A stretch of 64,000 nucleotides of DNA from an uncultured Allomuricauda sp. (GCF_947495325.1 NZ_CANLYK010000006.1:34859-98858); one strand, 5' to 3'. Shown: positions 1 to 9,072, numbered from the stretch's first letter. Notes: a model not told the origin generated them from the sequence alone. Program-made: numbers and translations.

Positions 1-1170
1 GAATTTTCAATTTCATCCACAACAGATGTAACCGAGGTCATCCATGATTTTAGTAAGAAGTTTTCGGTCTCCAGCAATGGTTTTAAATTTATAAACAATG
101 GTCTTTTTGGATACATGTCTTATGATGCCGTCCGCTATTTTGAAGATGTAGAAATTTCATCCAAAGAAAACTCCATTCAAATACCAGATATCTATTATGC
201 GGTATATCAGAACATCATCGCCATAAACCATTTTAAAAATGAGGCATACCTTTTTGCCCATTGTTTTGAAAGCGAAAGTAATGTTGATGAAATAGCACAA
301 TTGTTCAATGTAAGAAATTTTGCATCCTATAATTTTTCAAAAGAAGGGGAACCAAAATCCAATCTTGAAGATGAAGAATACAAAATGCATGTGGAATTGG
401 CGAAAAAACACTGTCAGCGTGGAGATGTGTTCCAATTGGTTCTATCCCGAAGGTTCTCACAAGCCTTTAAAGGTGATGAGTTTAATGTATACCGGGCACT
501 GCGCTCCATAAATCCATCACCATATCTATTCTATTTTGACTATGGGGATTTTAAGATTTTTGGAAGCTCACCAGAAGCACAGCTCATTGTAAAAGAGGGA
601 AAAGCAGAAATCCATCCCATTGCCGGTACATACAAAAGAACAGGGAATGATGAACAAGATGCAGAACTGGCAAAAAAATTGGCCCAGGATGATAAAGAAA
701 ACAGCGAACATGTAATGCTGGTTGATCTGGCCCGAAACGACCTCAGCAGAAATGGAAATACCGTAAATGTTGAAACTTATAGAGAGGTACAATACTTTTC
801 CCATGTAATTCACTTGGTATCCAAGGTAACCGGGCAAAAAATGAAGGATATTTCCACTATGAAAGTTGTTGCAGATACCTTCCCGGCCGGCACCTTGAGT
901 GGTGCACCCAAACATATGGCCATGCAACTCATTGAAAAGTATGAAAAGACGAGTCGTGCTTATTATGGCGGAGCCATTGGATTTATGGATTTCCACGGCA
1001 ATTTCAACCATGCCATTATGATACGGACGTTTTTGAGCAAAAACCATGAATTGCATTATCAGGCAGGAGCAGGTCTTGTTGCTGCATCTGACCCCGAAAT
1101 GGAATTACAAGAAACCTATAACAAACTAGGTGCTTTGACCAAAGCATTGGAAATAGCGGAAACAATCTAA
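1..1170 (+). CDS. trpE: Anthranilate synthase component I, 5'-truncated by window edge
   Basis: Converts chorismate to anthranilate, using ammonia from TrpG, as the first committed step of tryptophan synthesis. The reading frame is open from base 1, so the N-terminus, including the feedback tryptophan-binding region, lies outside the window. The chorismate-binding domain is intact. Visible motifs include GLFGYMSYDAVR, FGSSPEAQL, PIAGTYKRTG, LVDLARNDLSR, FPAGTLSGAPK and the C-terminal QAGAGLVAASDPE block. An internal ATG at 115 is not the real start, because conserved sequence continues upstream of it. The stop is 2 bp before trpG, which fits one transcript. The assignment over other chorismate-utilising enzymes rests on the trp operon context. 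Confidence 0.97.
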   Translation, partial: EFSISSTTDVTEVIHDFSKKFSVSSNGFKFINNGLFGYMSYDAVRYFEDVEISSKENSIQIPDIYYAVYQNIIAINHFKNEAYLFAHCFESESNVDEIAQLFNVRNFASYNFSKEGEPKSNLEDEEYKMHVELAKKHCQRGDVFQLVLSRRFSQAFKGDEFNVYRALRSINPSPYLFYFDYGDFKIFGSSPEAQLIVKEGKAEIHPIAGTYKRTGNDEQDAELAKKLAQDDKENSEHVMLVDLARNDLSRNGNTVNVETYREVQYFSHVIHLVSKVTGQKMKDISTMKVVADTFPAGTLSGAPKHMAMQLIEKYEKTSRAYYGGAIGFMDFHGNFNHAIMIRTFLSKNHELHYQAGAGLVAASDPEMELQETYNKLGALTKALEIAETI

Positions 1171-1172
1171 GC

Positions 1173-1754
1173 ATGGGAAGAAAGATTTTAATGATTGACA
1201 ATTACGATAGTTTCACTTATAATTTAGTGCACTATCTGGAGGATTTAGATTGCGATGTTACAGTAAAGCGTAATGACCAATTGACTTTGGAGGAGGTTGA
1301 AGCTTTTGACGAAATTGTCCTGTCTCCCGGTCCTGGAATTCCAGATGAAGCGGGATTACTGAAAGAAATTATCAAAACCTATGCGCCCACAAAACGGATT
1401 CTTGGGGTCTGTTTGGGTCAACAAGCCATTGGGGAGGTTTTTGGTGGACAACTGGTAAACCTTGATCAGGTGTATCACGGAATTGCAACAACGATTACAA
1501 TCACCAAAAAAGACTCCATATTTGAAGGTATGCCAGATAATATCCAGGTAGGAAGGTACCATTCTTGGGTTGTCCATCCGGATTTACCGGAAAGCTTAGA
1601 AGCAACCTCAGTAGATGAGAACGGACAAATAATGTCCCTGAAACACAAAACGTATGATGTTACGGCGGTTCAGTTTCATCCAGAATCCGTTTTGACACCA
1701 GAAGGAAAAAAAATGCTAAAAAATTGGTTAGAATATGAAAGAGACTCTCAATAG
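1173..1754 (+). CDS. trpG: Anthranilate synthase component II (glutamine amidotransferase)
   Basis: Class I glutamine amidotransferase that supplies ammonia to TrpE. The 193-residue length is normal for a stand-alone TrpG. The N-terminus carries MIDNYDSFTYNLV, the oxyanion region reads SPGPGIPDEAG, the catalytic cysteine is about residue 80 in GVCLGQQA, and the His/Glu of the triad lie in VQFHPES. The ATG lies 2 bp after the trpE stop, and the 3' end overlaps trpD by 20 bp. It could also serve p-aminobenzoate synthesis, as amphibolic TrpG/PabA proteins do, but the operon position favours tryptophan. Confidence 0.97.
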   Translation: MGRKILMIDNYDSFTYNLVHYLEDLDCDVTVKRNDQLTLEEVEAFDEIVLSPGPGIPDEAGLLKEIIKTYAPTKRILGVCLGQQAIGEVFGGQLVNLDQVYHGIATTITITKKDSIFEGMPDNIQVGRYHSWVVHPDLPESLEATSVDENGQIMSLKHKTYDVTAVQFHPESVLTPEGKKMLKNWLEYERDSQ

Positions 1755-2727
1755 ACTCATCAATCACGAAATCCTATCAAAAGGCGATGCCAAGCAAATC
1801 TTGGTCAACATTGCCAAAGGGGATTACAATACATCTCAGATTGCCGCCTTTCTGACTGTGTATATGATGCGTAGCATCACCATTGAAGAACTGGAAGGTT
1901 TTAGAGATGCGCTTTTAGAACTTTGTTTGGCCGTAGATTTATCTGAATACAACCCAATTGATTTGTGTGGTACCGGAGGTGATGGTAAGGATACCTTCAA
2001 TATATCCACATTAGCATCTTTTGTTACCGCTGGAGCCGGGATAAAAGTGACCAAACATGGAAATTACGGTGTTTCTTCTAAATGCGGCAGCAGCAATGTC
2101 ATGGAGTTTTTGGGCATCAAATTCAGCAATGAAGCTGATTTTCTTAAGAAATCCATTGATGAAGCAGGAATATGTGTTTTGCATGCTCCCCTATTCCACC
2201 CAGCCATGAAAAATGTGGCACCAATCCGAAGGGAACTAGCTGTGAAAACTTTTTTCAACATGTTGGGACCAATGGTGAATCCGGCATTTCCAAAAAATCA
2301 AATGGTAGGCGTGTTCAATTTGGAGTTGGCCAGGATGTATGGATATCTCTATCAAAACACGGATAAAAATTTCACCGTGCTTCATGCTTTGGATGGCTAT
2401 GACGAAATCTCCTTGACGGGAGCTACAAAAACCATCTCAAAAGATTCCGAAGGCATGTTGACTCCGGCAGATTTTGGAGTAGAAAGCATTTTGCAAGAAG
2501 AGATTGTTGGAGGAGAAGATGTAGCGCAATCCGCCCAAATATTTCTGGATATTTTAAATGGTAAGGGTACAGAAGCACAAAACAATGTGGTCTGTGCTAA
2601 CGCCGGAATTGCCATTGCAACCGTTGAAGGCATAACACCAAAACAAGGTTTTGAAAAAGCAAAAGAAGCGCTCCTAAGCAAAAAAGGACTGGGGGCTTTA
2701 AAAAAATTACAAGAGATAAGTGCATAA
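1735..2727 (+). CDS. trpD: Anthranilate phosphoribosyltransferase
   Basis: Transfers phosphoribose from PRPP to anthranilate, the second step of the pathway. The 330-residue protein has the helical N-terminal dimer domain followed by the alpha/beta domain. The PRPP-binding loop is CGTGGDGKDTFNIST near residues 80-95. VTKHGNYGVSSKCGS (about residues 104-118) and FNMLGPMVNP are family signatures. The ATG lies 20 bp inside the 3' end of trpG, which suggests translational coupling. The stop overlaps the trpC start by one base. Confidence 0.97.
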   Translation: MKETLNRLINHEILSKGDAKQILVNIAKGDYNTSQIAAFLTVYMMRSITIEELEGFRDALLELCLAVDLSEYNPIDLCGTGGDGKDTFNISTLASFVTAGAGIKVTKHGNYGVSSKCGSSNVMEFLGIKFSNEADFLKKSIDEAGICVLHAPLFHPAMKNVAPIRRELAVKTFFNMLGPMVNPAFPKNQMVGVFNLELARMYGYLYQNTDKNFTVLHALDGYDEISLTGATKTISKDSEGMLTPADFGVESILQEEIVGGEDVAQSAQIFLDILNGKGTEAQNNVVCANAGIAIATVEGITPKQGFEKAKEALLSKKGLGALKKLQEISA

Positions 2728-3512
2728 TGAACATCCTTGATAAAATAGTAGCCGATAAACGCAAAGAGGTCGATATAAAAAAGGCATTGATTCCAGTTTC
2801 GCAATTGGAACAAGCTGTTCTTTATAATCGAGACACGGTTTCTTTAGCTACTTCATTAAGAAATAGCAATTCGGGAATTATTGCGGAGCATAAGCGGCGT
2901 TCCCCCTCCAAATCAGTCATCAATCAAAGTTTGAATGTTCAAGATGTTGCCAAGGGATATGAGGAAGCTGGGGTTTGTGGTATGTCCGTTTTAACCGATG
3001 GTAAATATTTTGGCGGATCTTTGGATGATTTGTTGCTGGCTAGAGCATCCGTAAAAATGCCACTGTTGCGAAAAGAGTTTATCATTGACGAGTACCAAAT
3101 TGTGGAAGCCAGAGCTCATGGCGCTGATGTAATTCTTCTGATAGCTGCCATTTTGAACAAGGATGAAATCAAAAATCTATCAGAAACAGCTAAAGGTTTG
3201 GGATTGGATGTGCTTTTGGAAGTTCACAACGAAGAGGAATTGCATAAATCCATCATGCCAAGTTTGGATATGTTGGGTGTAAACAACAGGAACCTAAAAA
3301 CTTTTGAGGTGAGTTTGGAAACCAGTAAAAGTCTATCAGCATTGATTCCGGATGAATTTGTAAAAATTTCGGAAAGTGGTATAAGCTCCATTGAAGCGAT
3401 TAAAGATTTAAAACAATATGGCTACCAAGGTTTTCTTATTGGGGAGAATTTCATGAAAACGGAGAACCCCGGAAAACACGCCACTGAATTTATAAATGAA
3501 TTAAAACAATGA
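2727..3512 (+). CDS. trpC: Indole-3-glycerol phosphate synthase
   Basis: Closes the indole ring, converting carboxyphenylaminodeoxyribulose phosphate to indole-3-glycerol phosphate. It is a single-domain TIM barrel of 261 residues, not fused to TrpF. Motifs include IIAEHKRRSPSK (catalytic Lys of the first strand), LLRKEFIIDEYQI, LLEVHNEEEL, LGVNNRNLKTF, ISESGI and GFLIGENFM. The start shares one base with the trpD stop. The gene is followed by a 91-bp gap filled by a palindromic repeat, the only sizeable gap inside this operon. Confidence 0.97.
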   Translation: MNILDKIVADKRKEVDIKKALIPVSQLEQAVLYNRDTVSLATSLRNSNSGIIAEHKRRSPSKSVINQSLNVQDVAKGYEEAGVCGMSVLTDGKYFGGSLDDLLLARASVKMPLLRKEFIIDEYQIVEARAHGADVILLIAAILNKDEIKNLSETAKGLGLDVLLEVHNEEELHKSIMPSLDMLGVNNRNLKTFEVSLETSKSLSALIPDEFVKISESGISSIEAIKDLKQYGYQGFLIGENFMKTENPGKHATEFINELKQ

Positions 3513-3592
3513 TGTCATTTCGAACTGTCAGACTGAGCGCAGTCGAAGTCAAAGTGAGAAATCTAGATTTCTCCCATTCGGTCGAAATGACA
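3513..3592. repeat. Palindromic interspersed repeat between trpC and trpF
   Basis: The gap begins with TGTCATTTCGA (3513-3523) and ends with its exact reverse complement TCGAAATGACA (3582-3592). In the centre is a perfect 18-bp palindrome, GAGAAATCTAGATTTCTC (3556-3573). The left half carries an extra stretch around CTGAGCGCAGTCGAAGTC that resembles the element found inside trpF. The family resemblance to short dispersed GTCATTTCGA repeats of flavobacterial genomes is from memory. The transcribed RNA should fold into a long hairpin between trpC and trpF. Confidence 0.85.
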
Positions 3593-3603
3593 AAACAAAC
3601 GCT

Positions 3604-4320
3604 ATGAAACTAAAAGTCTGTGGAATGAAACATAATCCCATTGAGGTTGCCCAACTGCAACCAGACTACTTGGGCTTTATTTTTTGGGAACCTTCCACAC
3701 GCTATTTTGATGGTGATATGCCGGATTTACCAAAATCCATAAAGAAAATAGGTGTCTTTGTAGATGCTACAATTGAAGATGTCCTCCAAAAAGTTGAAAA
3801 ATATAATCTTGATGGGGTGCAGTTGCATGGAAAGGAAAGTCCTGAATTTTGTCGCGACTTAAAAGAAAACTTTCTGTCATTTCGAGCACAGTCGAGAAAA
3901 AGGAAAGTTGATGATTCAATTGAGGTCTCGACTGCGCTCGACCTGACAGGATTGGAAGTCATCAAAGTATTTTCCATTAAAGATGAATTTGATTTTTCGG
4001 TCCTTAAGCTCTACGAAGCATCTTGCGATTATTTTCTATTCGATACCAAAGGGAAGCTTCCTGGTGGCAATGGATATACTTTTGATTGGTCTGTGTTGAA
4101 TAACTACCCGTCAACAAAACCATTTTTCCTGAGTGGTGGAATCGGATTGGAAACGGCTTCCGAACTTCAAGCATTTTTGAAAAGTCCAGCATCAAAAAAA
4201 TGCCATGCCATAGATGTGAATAGTCGATTTGAAATACAACCTGGGTTAAAAAACAGTGAAGAGTTAAAAGAATTTAAGAGGTTGCTCACCAGCAACTTTG
4301 AACCAAATACTGACAACTAA
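3604..4320 (+). CDS. trpF: Phosphoribosylanthranilate isomerase with an in-frame repeat insertion
   Basis: Isomerises phosphoribosylanthranilate in the tryptophan pathway. The TIM-barrel strands are all recognisable: KVCGM with the catalytic Cys (residues 5-9), [32 protein letters not shown] with the catalytic Asp, FFLSGGI and AIDVNSRFE. At 238 residues it is longer than the usual 200-215. About 25 extra residues (91-115) sit between helix 4 and strand 5 and are encoded by an inverted repeat (3874-3949). That loop lies on the face of the barrel opposite the active site, so the enzyme may still work. The stop overlaps the trpB start by one base. Confidence 0.93.
   Translation: MKLKVCGMKHNPIEVAQLQPDYLGFIFWEPSTRYFDGDMPDLPKSIKKIGVFVDATIEDVLQKVEKYNLDGVQLHGKESPEFCRDLKENFLSFRAQSRKRKVDDSIEVSTALDLTGLEVIKVFSIKDEFDFSVLKLYEASCDYFLFDTKGKLPGGNGYTFDWSVLNNYPSTKPFFLSGGIGLETASELQAFLKSPASKKCHAIDVNSRFEIQPGLKNSEELKEFKRLLTSNFEPNTDN
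3874..3949. repeat. Inverted-repeat element inserted in frame in trpF
   Basis: The left arm starts CTGTCATTTCGAGCACAGTC (3874-3893) and continues GAGA. The right arm, CTCGACTGCGCTCGACCTGACAG (3927-3949), is its near-perfect reverse complement, differing at about three positions over 24. The arms are related to the repeat found upstream between trpC and trpF (TCATTTCGA and GCGCAGTCGA cores). The interior is open in the trpF frame and the frame is kept across both junctions, so the element is translated rather than disrupting the gene. Confidence 0.88.
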
Positions 4321-5501
4321 TGAGTTATCACGTTAATGAAAAAGGATATTACGGAGAATTTGGAGGGGCTTTCATTCCAGAAATGCTTTATCCAAATACG
4401 GAAGAGCTCCGTCAAAATTACATCCGCATAATGGAAGAACCTTCATTTAAAGAAGAGTTCGATCAATTACTTAAGGATTATGTTGGGCGTCCTACCCCAC
4501 TCTATTTTGCAGAAAGATTATCGAAACAATATCAAACCAAAATCTATCTAAAACGGGAAGATTTATGCCATACTGGTGCCCACAAGGTCAATAATACGAT
4601 TGGGCAAATCCTTATGGCAAAAAAACTGGGCAAAAACAGAATTATTGCAGAAACTGGGGCTGGCCAACACGGGGTTGCAACGGCAACCGTTTGTGCTTTG
4701 GCCGGAATTGAATGTGTGGTCTATATGGGTGAAATCGATATTGCGCGTCAAGCCCCAAATGTTGCCCGAATGAAAATGTTGGGTGCAGAAGTACGCCCGG
4801 CATTATCCGGAAGTAGAACCTTAAAAGATGCCACAAATGAGGCCATCCGTGATTGGATCAACAATCCTGTGGATACGCATTACATTATTGGTTCGGTTGT
4901 TGGCCCTCATCCCTATCCGGATATGGTTGCACGGTTCCAATCCGTAATTTCGGAGGAAATCAAAACGCAATTGTTGGAAAAAGAAGGTGTTGAAAATCCA
5001 GATTATGTAGTTGCATGTGTAGGTGGAGGAAGTAACGCTGCCGGAGCTTTTTATCATTATTTGGATATTCCAGATATTGGAATAATCGCGGTAGAAGCTG
5101 CGGGAAAAGGTATCGATACAGGTGAAAGTGCAGCAACCTCAGCTTTAGGAAAAATAGGGGTTATTCACGGTAGTAAAACGCTGTTAATGCAAACCAATGA
5201 TGGTCAAATCACAGAACCTTATTCCATTTCGGCAGGATTGGATTACCCTGGTGTTGGACCAATGCATGCCCATTTGTTTCAATCCGGTAGGGCAGAATTT
5301 ATCTCGATTACGGATGATGAAGCCATGATGGCAGGATTGGCATTAAGCAAACTGGAAGGTATTATTCCCGCCATAGAATCATCACATGCATTTGCCATTT
5401 TAGAACATAAAAAATTCAACCCATCAGATATTGTAGTCATTAACCTTTCTGGAAGGGGCGATAAAGATTTACAAAACTATATTGACTATTTCAAGCTATG
5501 A
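4320..5501 (+). CDS. trpB: Tryptophan synthase beta chain
   Basis: PLP enzyme that condenses indole with serine as part of the alpha2beta2 complex with TrpA. The 393-residue length is typical. The PLP lysine is about residue 89 in HTGAHKVNN, the loop ETGAGQHG follows, and the phosphate-binding [10 protein letters not shown] lies near residue 235. The N-terminal [11 protein letters not shown] is the standard TrpB1 signature, so this is the complex-forming type rather than the solo TrpB2. The start codon overlaps the trpF stop (TAATG) and the end overlaps trpA by 4 bp. Confidence 0.98.
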   Translation: MSYHVNEKGYYGEFGGAFIPEMLYPNTEELRQNYIRIMEEPSFKEEFDQLLKDYVGRPTPLYFAERLSKQYQTKIYLKREDLCHTGAHKVNNTIGQILMAKKLGKNRIIAETGAGQHGVATATVCALAGIECVVYMGEIDIARQAPNVARMKMLGAEVRPALSGSRTLKDATNEAIRDWINNPVDTHYIIGSVVGPHPYPDMVARFQSVISEEIKTQLLEKEGVENPDYVVACVGGGSNAAGAFYHYLDIPDIGIIAVEAAGKGIDTGESAATSALGKIGVIHGSKTLLMQTNDGQITEPYSISAGLDYPGVGPMHAHLFQSGRAEFISITDDEAMMAGLALSKLEGIIPAIESSHAFAILEHKKFNPSDIVVINLSGRGDKDLQNYIDYFKL

Positions 5502-6259
5502 ATAGAATCAACCAAAAACTAAAAGAGGACAAAAAACTCCTCTCCATTTACTTTACGGCTGGTTATCCCAACTTAAATGATACCGCCGGAATAATTCAAG
5601 ACCTTGAAAAGCAAGGTGTTGATATGATTGAGATTGGATTGCCTTTTAGTGATCCCTTGGCAGATGGACCAACTATACAGGAAAGTTCAACAGCTGCTTT
5701 AAAAAATGGTATGCATACGGAATTGCTGTTTGAGCAGCTTGGAGATATTAGAAAAACCGTTTCCATTCCGCTGATCATGATGGGCTATTTTAATCCTGTT
5801 TTGCAATATGGGGTGGAAGCCTTTTGTAAGCGATGTCAAGAAATTGGCATTGACGGGATTATTTTGCCCGATTTACCCTTGGATGTCTTTCAGAAAGACT
5901 ACGAGGCTATTTTTAGAAAATATGGCCTCATCAATGTTTTTTTGATAACACCCCAAACAAGTGAAGCTCGTATTCGTGAAATTGATGCAGCTTCTGACGG
6001 TTTCATCTATATGGTAAGTTCTGCCAGTACCACAGGCGCAAAAGCAGGTTTTGGAGAAGAAACAGAGGCCTATTTTGATAGAATAAAGAGCATGAACCTA
6101 CAAAACCCTCAAATTGTTGGCTTTGGCATCAGTAATTCTGATACCTTTAAGCAGGCCACCCAGAAAACAAAAGGTGCTATTATTGGCTCCGCTTTTATAA
6201 AGCATTTGACTCAAAATGGAGTTGAAAAAATTGAAGGGTTTGTAAGGGGAATTCGCTAA
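5498..6259 (+). CDS. trpA: Tryptophan synthase alpha chain
   Basis: Cleaves indole-3-glycerol phosphate to indole and glyceraldehyde 3-phosphate, passing indole through a tunnel to TrpB. The protein has 253 residues and a TIM-barrel pattern. YFTAGYPNL is at the N-terminus. The catalytic Glu and Asp are seen in [19 protein letters not shown] (about residues 44-62), and the phosphate-binding end reads GFGISN and GAIIGSAFI. It overlaps trpB by ATGA, a typical coupled pair. It is the last trp gene, but only 21 bp separate it from the next coding region. Confidence 0.98.
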   Translation: MNRINQKLKEDKKLLSIYFTAGYPNLNDTAGIIQDLEKQGVDMIEIGLPFSDPLADGPTIQESSTAALKNGMHTELLFEQLGDIRKTVSIPLIMMGYFNPVLQYGVEAFCKRCQEIGIDGIILPDLPLDVFQKDYEAIFRKYGLINVFLITPQTSEARIREIDAASDGFIYMVSSASTTGAKAGFGEETEAYFDRIKSMNLQNPQIVGFGISNSDTFKQATQKTKGAIIGSAFIKHLTQNGVEKIEGFVRGIR

Positions 6260-6280
6260 ATTGAACTCAAAATCAATTCA

Positions 6281-7786
6281 ATGTTCACAATCAAAAGACT
6301 TGTATTTCTTTTTGCTTTAACCTCCTGTTTTTCAGCTTTTTCCCAAGATTCAATTGCTCTAAAATCCAAGGTTGTCGATGCGATAAACGAACTGAGAGAC
6401 TTTGTTTCCATTCCCAATGATGCTTTGAATGCAGATGATATTGATGATAACATTCTTTGGCTGAAAAAGAAATTTGGAGAGCGAGGGTTTAATACCACGG
6501 AATTGGAAACGGAGAACCTGCCGCTCTTTTTTGCTGCACTGCCCATGGTTGATGATAAACCTACCATGCTCATTTATATGCATTTTGATGGCCAATCCGT
6601 AGATCCTTCCAAATGGAATCAACCCAATCCCTACAAAACTGTTTTAAAAAAACCAGTTGATGATGGCTTTGAAACCATTCCTTTTGATACTTTGGATGTA
6701 GAATTAGAGTACAACTACAGATTGTTTGGCCGTTCCACCTCTGATGACAAGGGTCCAATTGTAATGTTTTTAAACGCAATTGATTTGCTTAAAAAAGATA
6801 ACCAAGAGATTCCTTTCAACATCAAGGTTATTTTGGATGGAGAAGAAGAAAAAGGTAGCAAACCGCTTCCACAGGCTGTAAAACAATATCGAGAATTATT
6901 GGAAGCTGATTTTTTGGTAATTGCGGATGGCCCAGTACATGCTTCCGAGAACCCTACGGTTGTTTATGGTTGTCGTGGGATTACTTCCATGACCTTAACG
7001 ACCTATGGTCCAATTAAACCTCAACATAGCGGGCATTATGGCAATTATGCTCCAAATCCGGGATTTCAGCTTTCACAATTATTGGCTAGCATGAAAGATT
7101 CTGAGGGTCGCGTGGTTATTAAAGGATACTATGATGGTATTTCTTTGGATGACACGGTGCAAGAAGTTTTAAAAAGTGTGCCAGATGATGATTCTGCTAT
7201 TGCGGAAAAACTTCAATTCAAATCTCCAGAAAAAGTGGGAGCGTTTTATCAAGAAGCTTTGCAGTACCCTTCTTTAAATATAAGAGGATTGGGTTCTGGC
7301 TGGATTGGCGCCAAAAAAAGAACCATTGTACCCGAAAGCGCAACTGCTGAATTAGATTTACGATTAGTACCTGAAACCGATGGCACACGATTGAAAAACC
7401 TAGTCAAAACCCATATATCCAAGCAAGGATACCATGTTATTGACCATGTACCTTCTAAAGAAGAAAGATTGACCCATGACAAAATTGTTACTGTTATGGA
7501 GAGTGGGGTTACCGATGCGTTTAGAACCAATTTAGACAATCCCTATGGAAAATTTTTGGTTGAGACACTACAAACCGCTTTTGACACGAATGTTGTACAA
7601 ATCCGAATTATGGGGGGCACAGTTCCCATTGCACCCTTTATCAATGAATTAAAGGTTCCAGCTTTTATTGTTCCAATGGTAAACCCGGATAACAATCAGC
7701 ATAGTCCCAATGAAAATCTTAAGATTGGGCAATTGGCGTATGGAATTAAAACCTTTTACAACTTATTTTCAACTTCATTGGATTAA
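6281..7786 (+). CDS. Secreted M20-family metallopeptidase (dipeptidase-like)
   Basis: The 501-residue protein has a clear signal peptide (about residues 1-21, ending FSAFSQ) and the di-zinc M20 fold. Metal-ligand motifs are YMHFDGQ (near residue 98), GRSTSDDKGP (near 153), DGEEEKGS (near 188) and HSPNENL near the C-terminus. GGTVPIAPF is typical of the carboxypeptidase/dipeptidase subgroup. It would hydrolyse small peptides in the periplasm or outside the cell. It starts 21 bp after trpA on the same strand with no visible terminator, so read-through from the trp operon is possible. The substrate cannot be told from sequence. Confidence 0.88.
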   Translation: MFTIKRLVFLFALTSCFSAFSQDSIALKSKVVDAINELRDFVSIPNDALNADDIDDNILWLKKKFGERGFNTTELETENLPLFFAALPMVDDKPTMLIYMHFDGQSVDPSKWNQPNPYKTVLKKPVDDGFETIPFDTLDVELEYNYRLFGRSTSDDKGPIVMFLNAIDLLKKDNQEIPFNIKVILDGEEEKGSKPLPQAVKQYRELLEADFLVIADGPVHASENPTVVYGCRGITSMTLTTYGPIKPQHSGHYGNYAPNPGFQLSQLLASMKDSEGRVVIKGYYDGISLDDTVQEVLKSVPDDDSAIAEKLQFKSPEKVGAFYQEALQYPSLNIRGLGSGWIGAKKRTIVPESATAELDLRLVPETDGTRLKNLVKTHISKQGYHVIDHVPSKEERLTHDKIVTVMESGVTDAFRTNLDNPYGKFLVETLQTAFDTNVVQIRIMGGTVPIAPFINELKVPAFIVPMVNPDNNQHSPNENLKIGQLAYGIKTFYNLFSTSLD

Positions 7787-7895
7787 ACTTGTCCATAAAA
7801 AGCAATTAACATCGATAAGCAAAATCTTGTTTTTGGGTAAAATCAACTAAATCGTAACTTCATCGAAATAAAGCTGCGGTATATCTCTATTTTGG

Positions 7896-7925
7896 TTTGA
7901 AAACATGTAGGTAAATATAACTTTG
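7896..7925 (+). promoter_or_regulatory. Bacteroidetes-type promoter of the receiver-domain gene
   Basis: TTTG at 7896-7899 and TAACTTTG at 7918-7925 match the -33 and -7 elements with an 18-bp spacer. The start codon is at 7950, leaving a short leader. Both elements and the spacing fit the known consensus TTG-N17-23-TAnnTTTG. Confidence 0.6.
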
Positions 7926-7949
7926 ATGTAAATATTTAACCTACTTATT

Positions 7950-8375
7950 ATGAGATACAAGACAATTGTAATAGATGATTCTTCCATACAGCGATTGGCA
8001 ACCTCTACTTTGGTCAAGAACCACCCAAATCTTGAATTAGTTGGCTCCTACGCAAACCCTTATCAAGCCATAAAGGCAATTTATGATCAAAAAGTTGATG
8101 TTGTTTTCCTTGATGTATTAATGGAAGATGTAACTGCATTTGAGCTATTGGATAGCATAGAAATCAACGCTGCGATTGTATTGAATTCAACCTGGGAAAA
8201 TTTTGCTGAAAGAGCATTTGATTATGGGATCAATGATTTTTTGATGAAGCCTATGCCCAAAAAGAGATTTGATATTGCGGTGGGAAAAATAATCCAACAA
8301 ATTAAACGTAAAGAAGTAAAACAACCCAAAACCTTCACATTTTCTGAATTGCTTTCCAATTTTAATCTTAATTAG
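7950..8375 (+). CDS. Stand-alone response-regulator receiver protein
   Basis: A single CheY-like receiver domain occupies about residues 4-122. Acidic residues IDDS lie at the N-terminus, the phospho-acceptor Asp is about residue 55 in VVFLDV, and the conserved Lys is about residue 100 in LMKPM. The remaining 20 residues are a basic tail, too short for a LytTR or other DNA-binding output domain. It may act by protein-protein contact or be a cut-down LytTR-type regulator. No histidine kinase is adjacent. It has its own promoter and its 3' end overlaps the convergent gene by 4 bp. Confidence 0.85.
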   Translation: MRYKTIVIDDSSIQRLATSTLVKNHPNLELVGSYANPYQAIKAIYDQKVDVVFLDVLMEDVTAFELLDSIEINAAIVLNSTWENFAERAFDYGINDFLMKPMPKKRFDIAVGKIIQQIKRKEVKQPKTFTFSELLSNFNLN

Positions 8376-9037
8376 AAAAACTCACGATACTGTAGTACCC
8401 TAAAATCGAAAGTGTTAAATTTAGGGTTCTTGTTTTTAAGGTCTTTATAGCTTTGTAAGCTGCCAATTGCCCTATTAGCGGCTCCCGAAGGTGCTGTTAA
8501 GGAAACTGTTTGCACCGTACGATTATTTATTTGAACCTTGTGTACTCGTGGTACCTCACCAGAAACCACTTCCAATTGTAATCCATTTTCCTTCAATTGC
8601 CTTCTAAAAAAATACTCTGGACCATTTTTACTATTTCCTCCGGTAAATAGCAATGTGTCCACATTTGGATACTTTTTTAAGTACCCAATTAGATTTCTGA
8701 GTTTTGGGTTTTGCATTCCCAAATCAGACGCATCCACTTTTTGCCGTTCCGCACTAGCTACAATATCACAGATTCCTATTCTTCTTCGAAGCAAAAATTT
8801 TTTACGTTGTTCGATTGCTTCAGGTATGGTCTCAAATACAAGGTCCAAATCAAAAATCCGGTCCAAAATTCGCCATAATTGTCCATCCCTACTCCCATAA
8901 CAAAAGTTTACATCACCTTCTTTTAAATTGCCTACAGTAAATCTAGGTGGAGGTAAGGTTCCCACGATTAATTTTGTTGCCTCAGGAAAAAGGAATGGTG
9001 GGTAGGGATGCGTATGAATAAATGGTTTTGAGGCCAA
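8372..9037 (-). CDS. Uracil-DNA glycosylase superfamily protein
   Basis: The 221-residue protein resembles the UDG fold of mismatch-type glycosylases. IVGTLPPP near residue 24 corresponds to the motif that binds the base and positions water, and LTAPSGAANR near residue 181 to the DNA-intercalation motif. The family would remove deaminated bases such as uracil or hypoxanthine from DNA. The exact class is uncertain because the catalytic Asn/Asp of canonical families is not obvious. No ATG fits at the 5' end. TTG at 9037 is the only good start before conserved sequence. It converges on the receiver gene with a 4-bp overlap. Confidence 0.72.
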   Translation of the reverse strand: MASKPFIHTHPYPPFLFPEATKLIVGTLPPPRFTVGNLKEGDVNFCYGSRDGQLWRILDRIFDLDLVFETIPEAIEQRKKFLLRRRIGICDIVASAERQKVDASDLGMQNPKLRNLIGYLKKYPNVDTLLFTGGNSKNGPEYFFRRQLKENGLQLEVVSGEVPRVHKVQINNRTVQTVSLTAPSGAANRAIGSLQSYKDLKNKNPKFNTFDFRVLQYREFF

Positions 9038-9064
9038 GATGTAAAATTGGTGTTAATCAACGTT

Positions 9065-9072
9065 CAAACTTA
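9065..9072 (-). promoter_or_regulatory. Possible -7 element upstream of the UDG-like gene
   Basis: Read on the minus strand this is TAAGTTTG, matching TAnnTTTG, 27 bp upstream of the TTG start at 9037. No TTG at the expected -33 distance was seen, so this is a weak call. Confidence 0.4.

Noticed and set aside
1..114. ATG at 115 as the start of trpE
   Set aside because: The frame is open and conserved upstream to base 1, so the gene begins before the window.
568..1056. 162-codon open frame on the minus strand inside trpE
   Set aside because: It is a shadow of the conserved trpE frame with no recognisable domain.
8538..8900. 120-codon plus-strand frame inside the UDG-like gene
   Set aside because: No plausible domain; the minus-strand frame carries glycosylase motifs.
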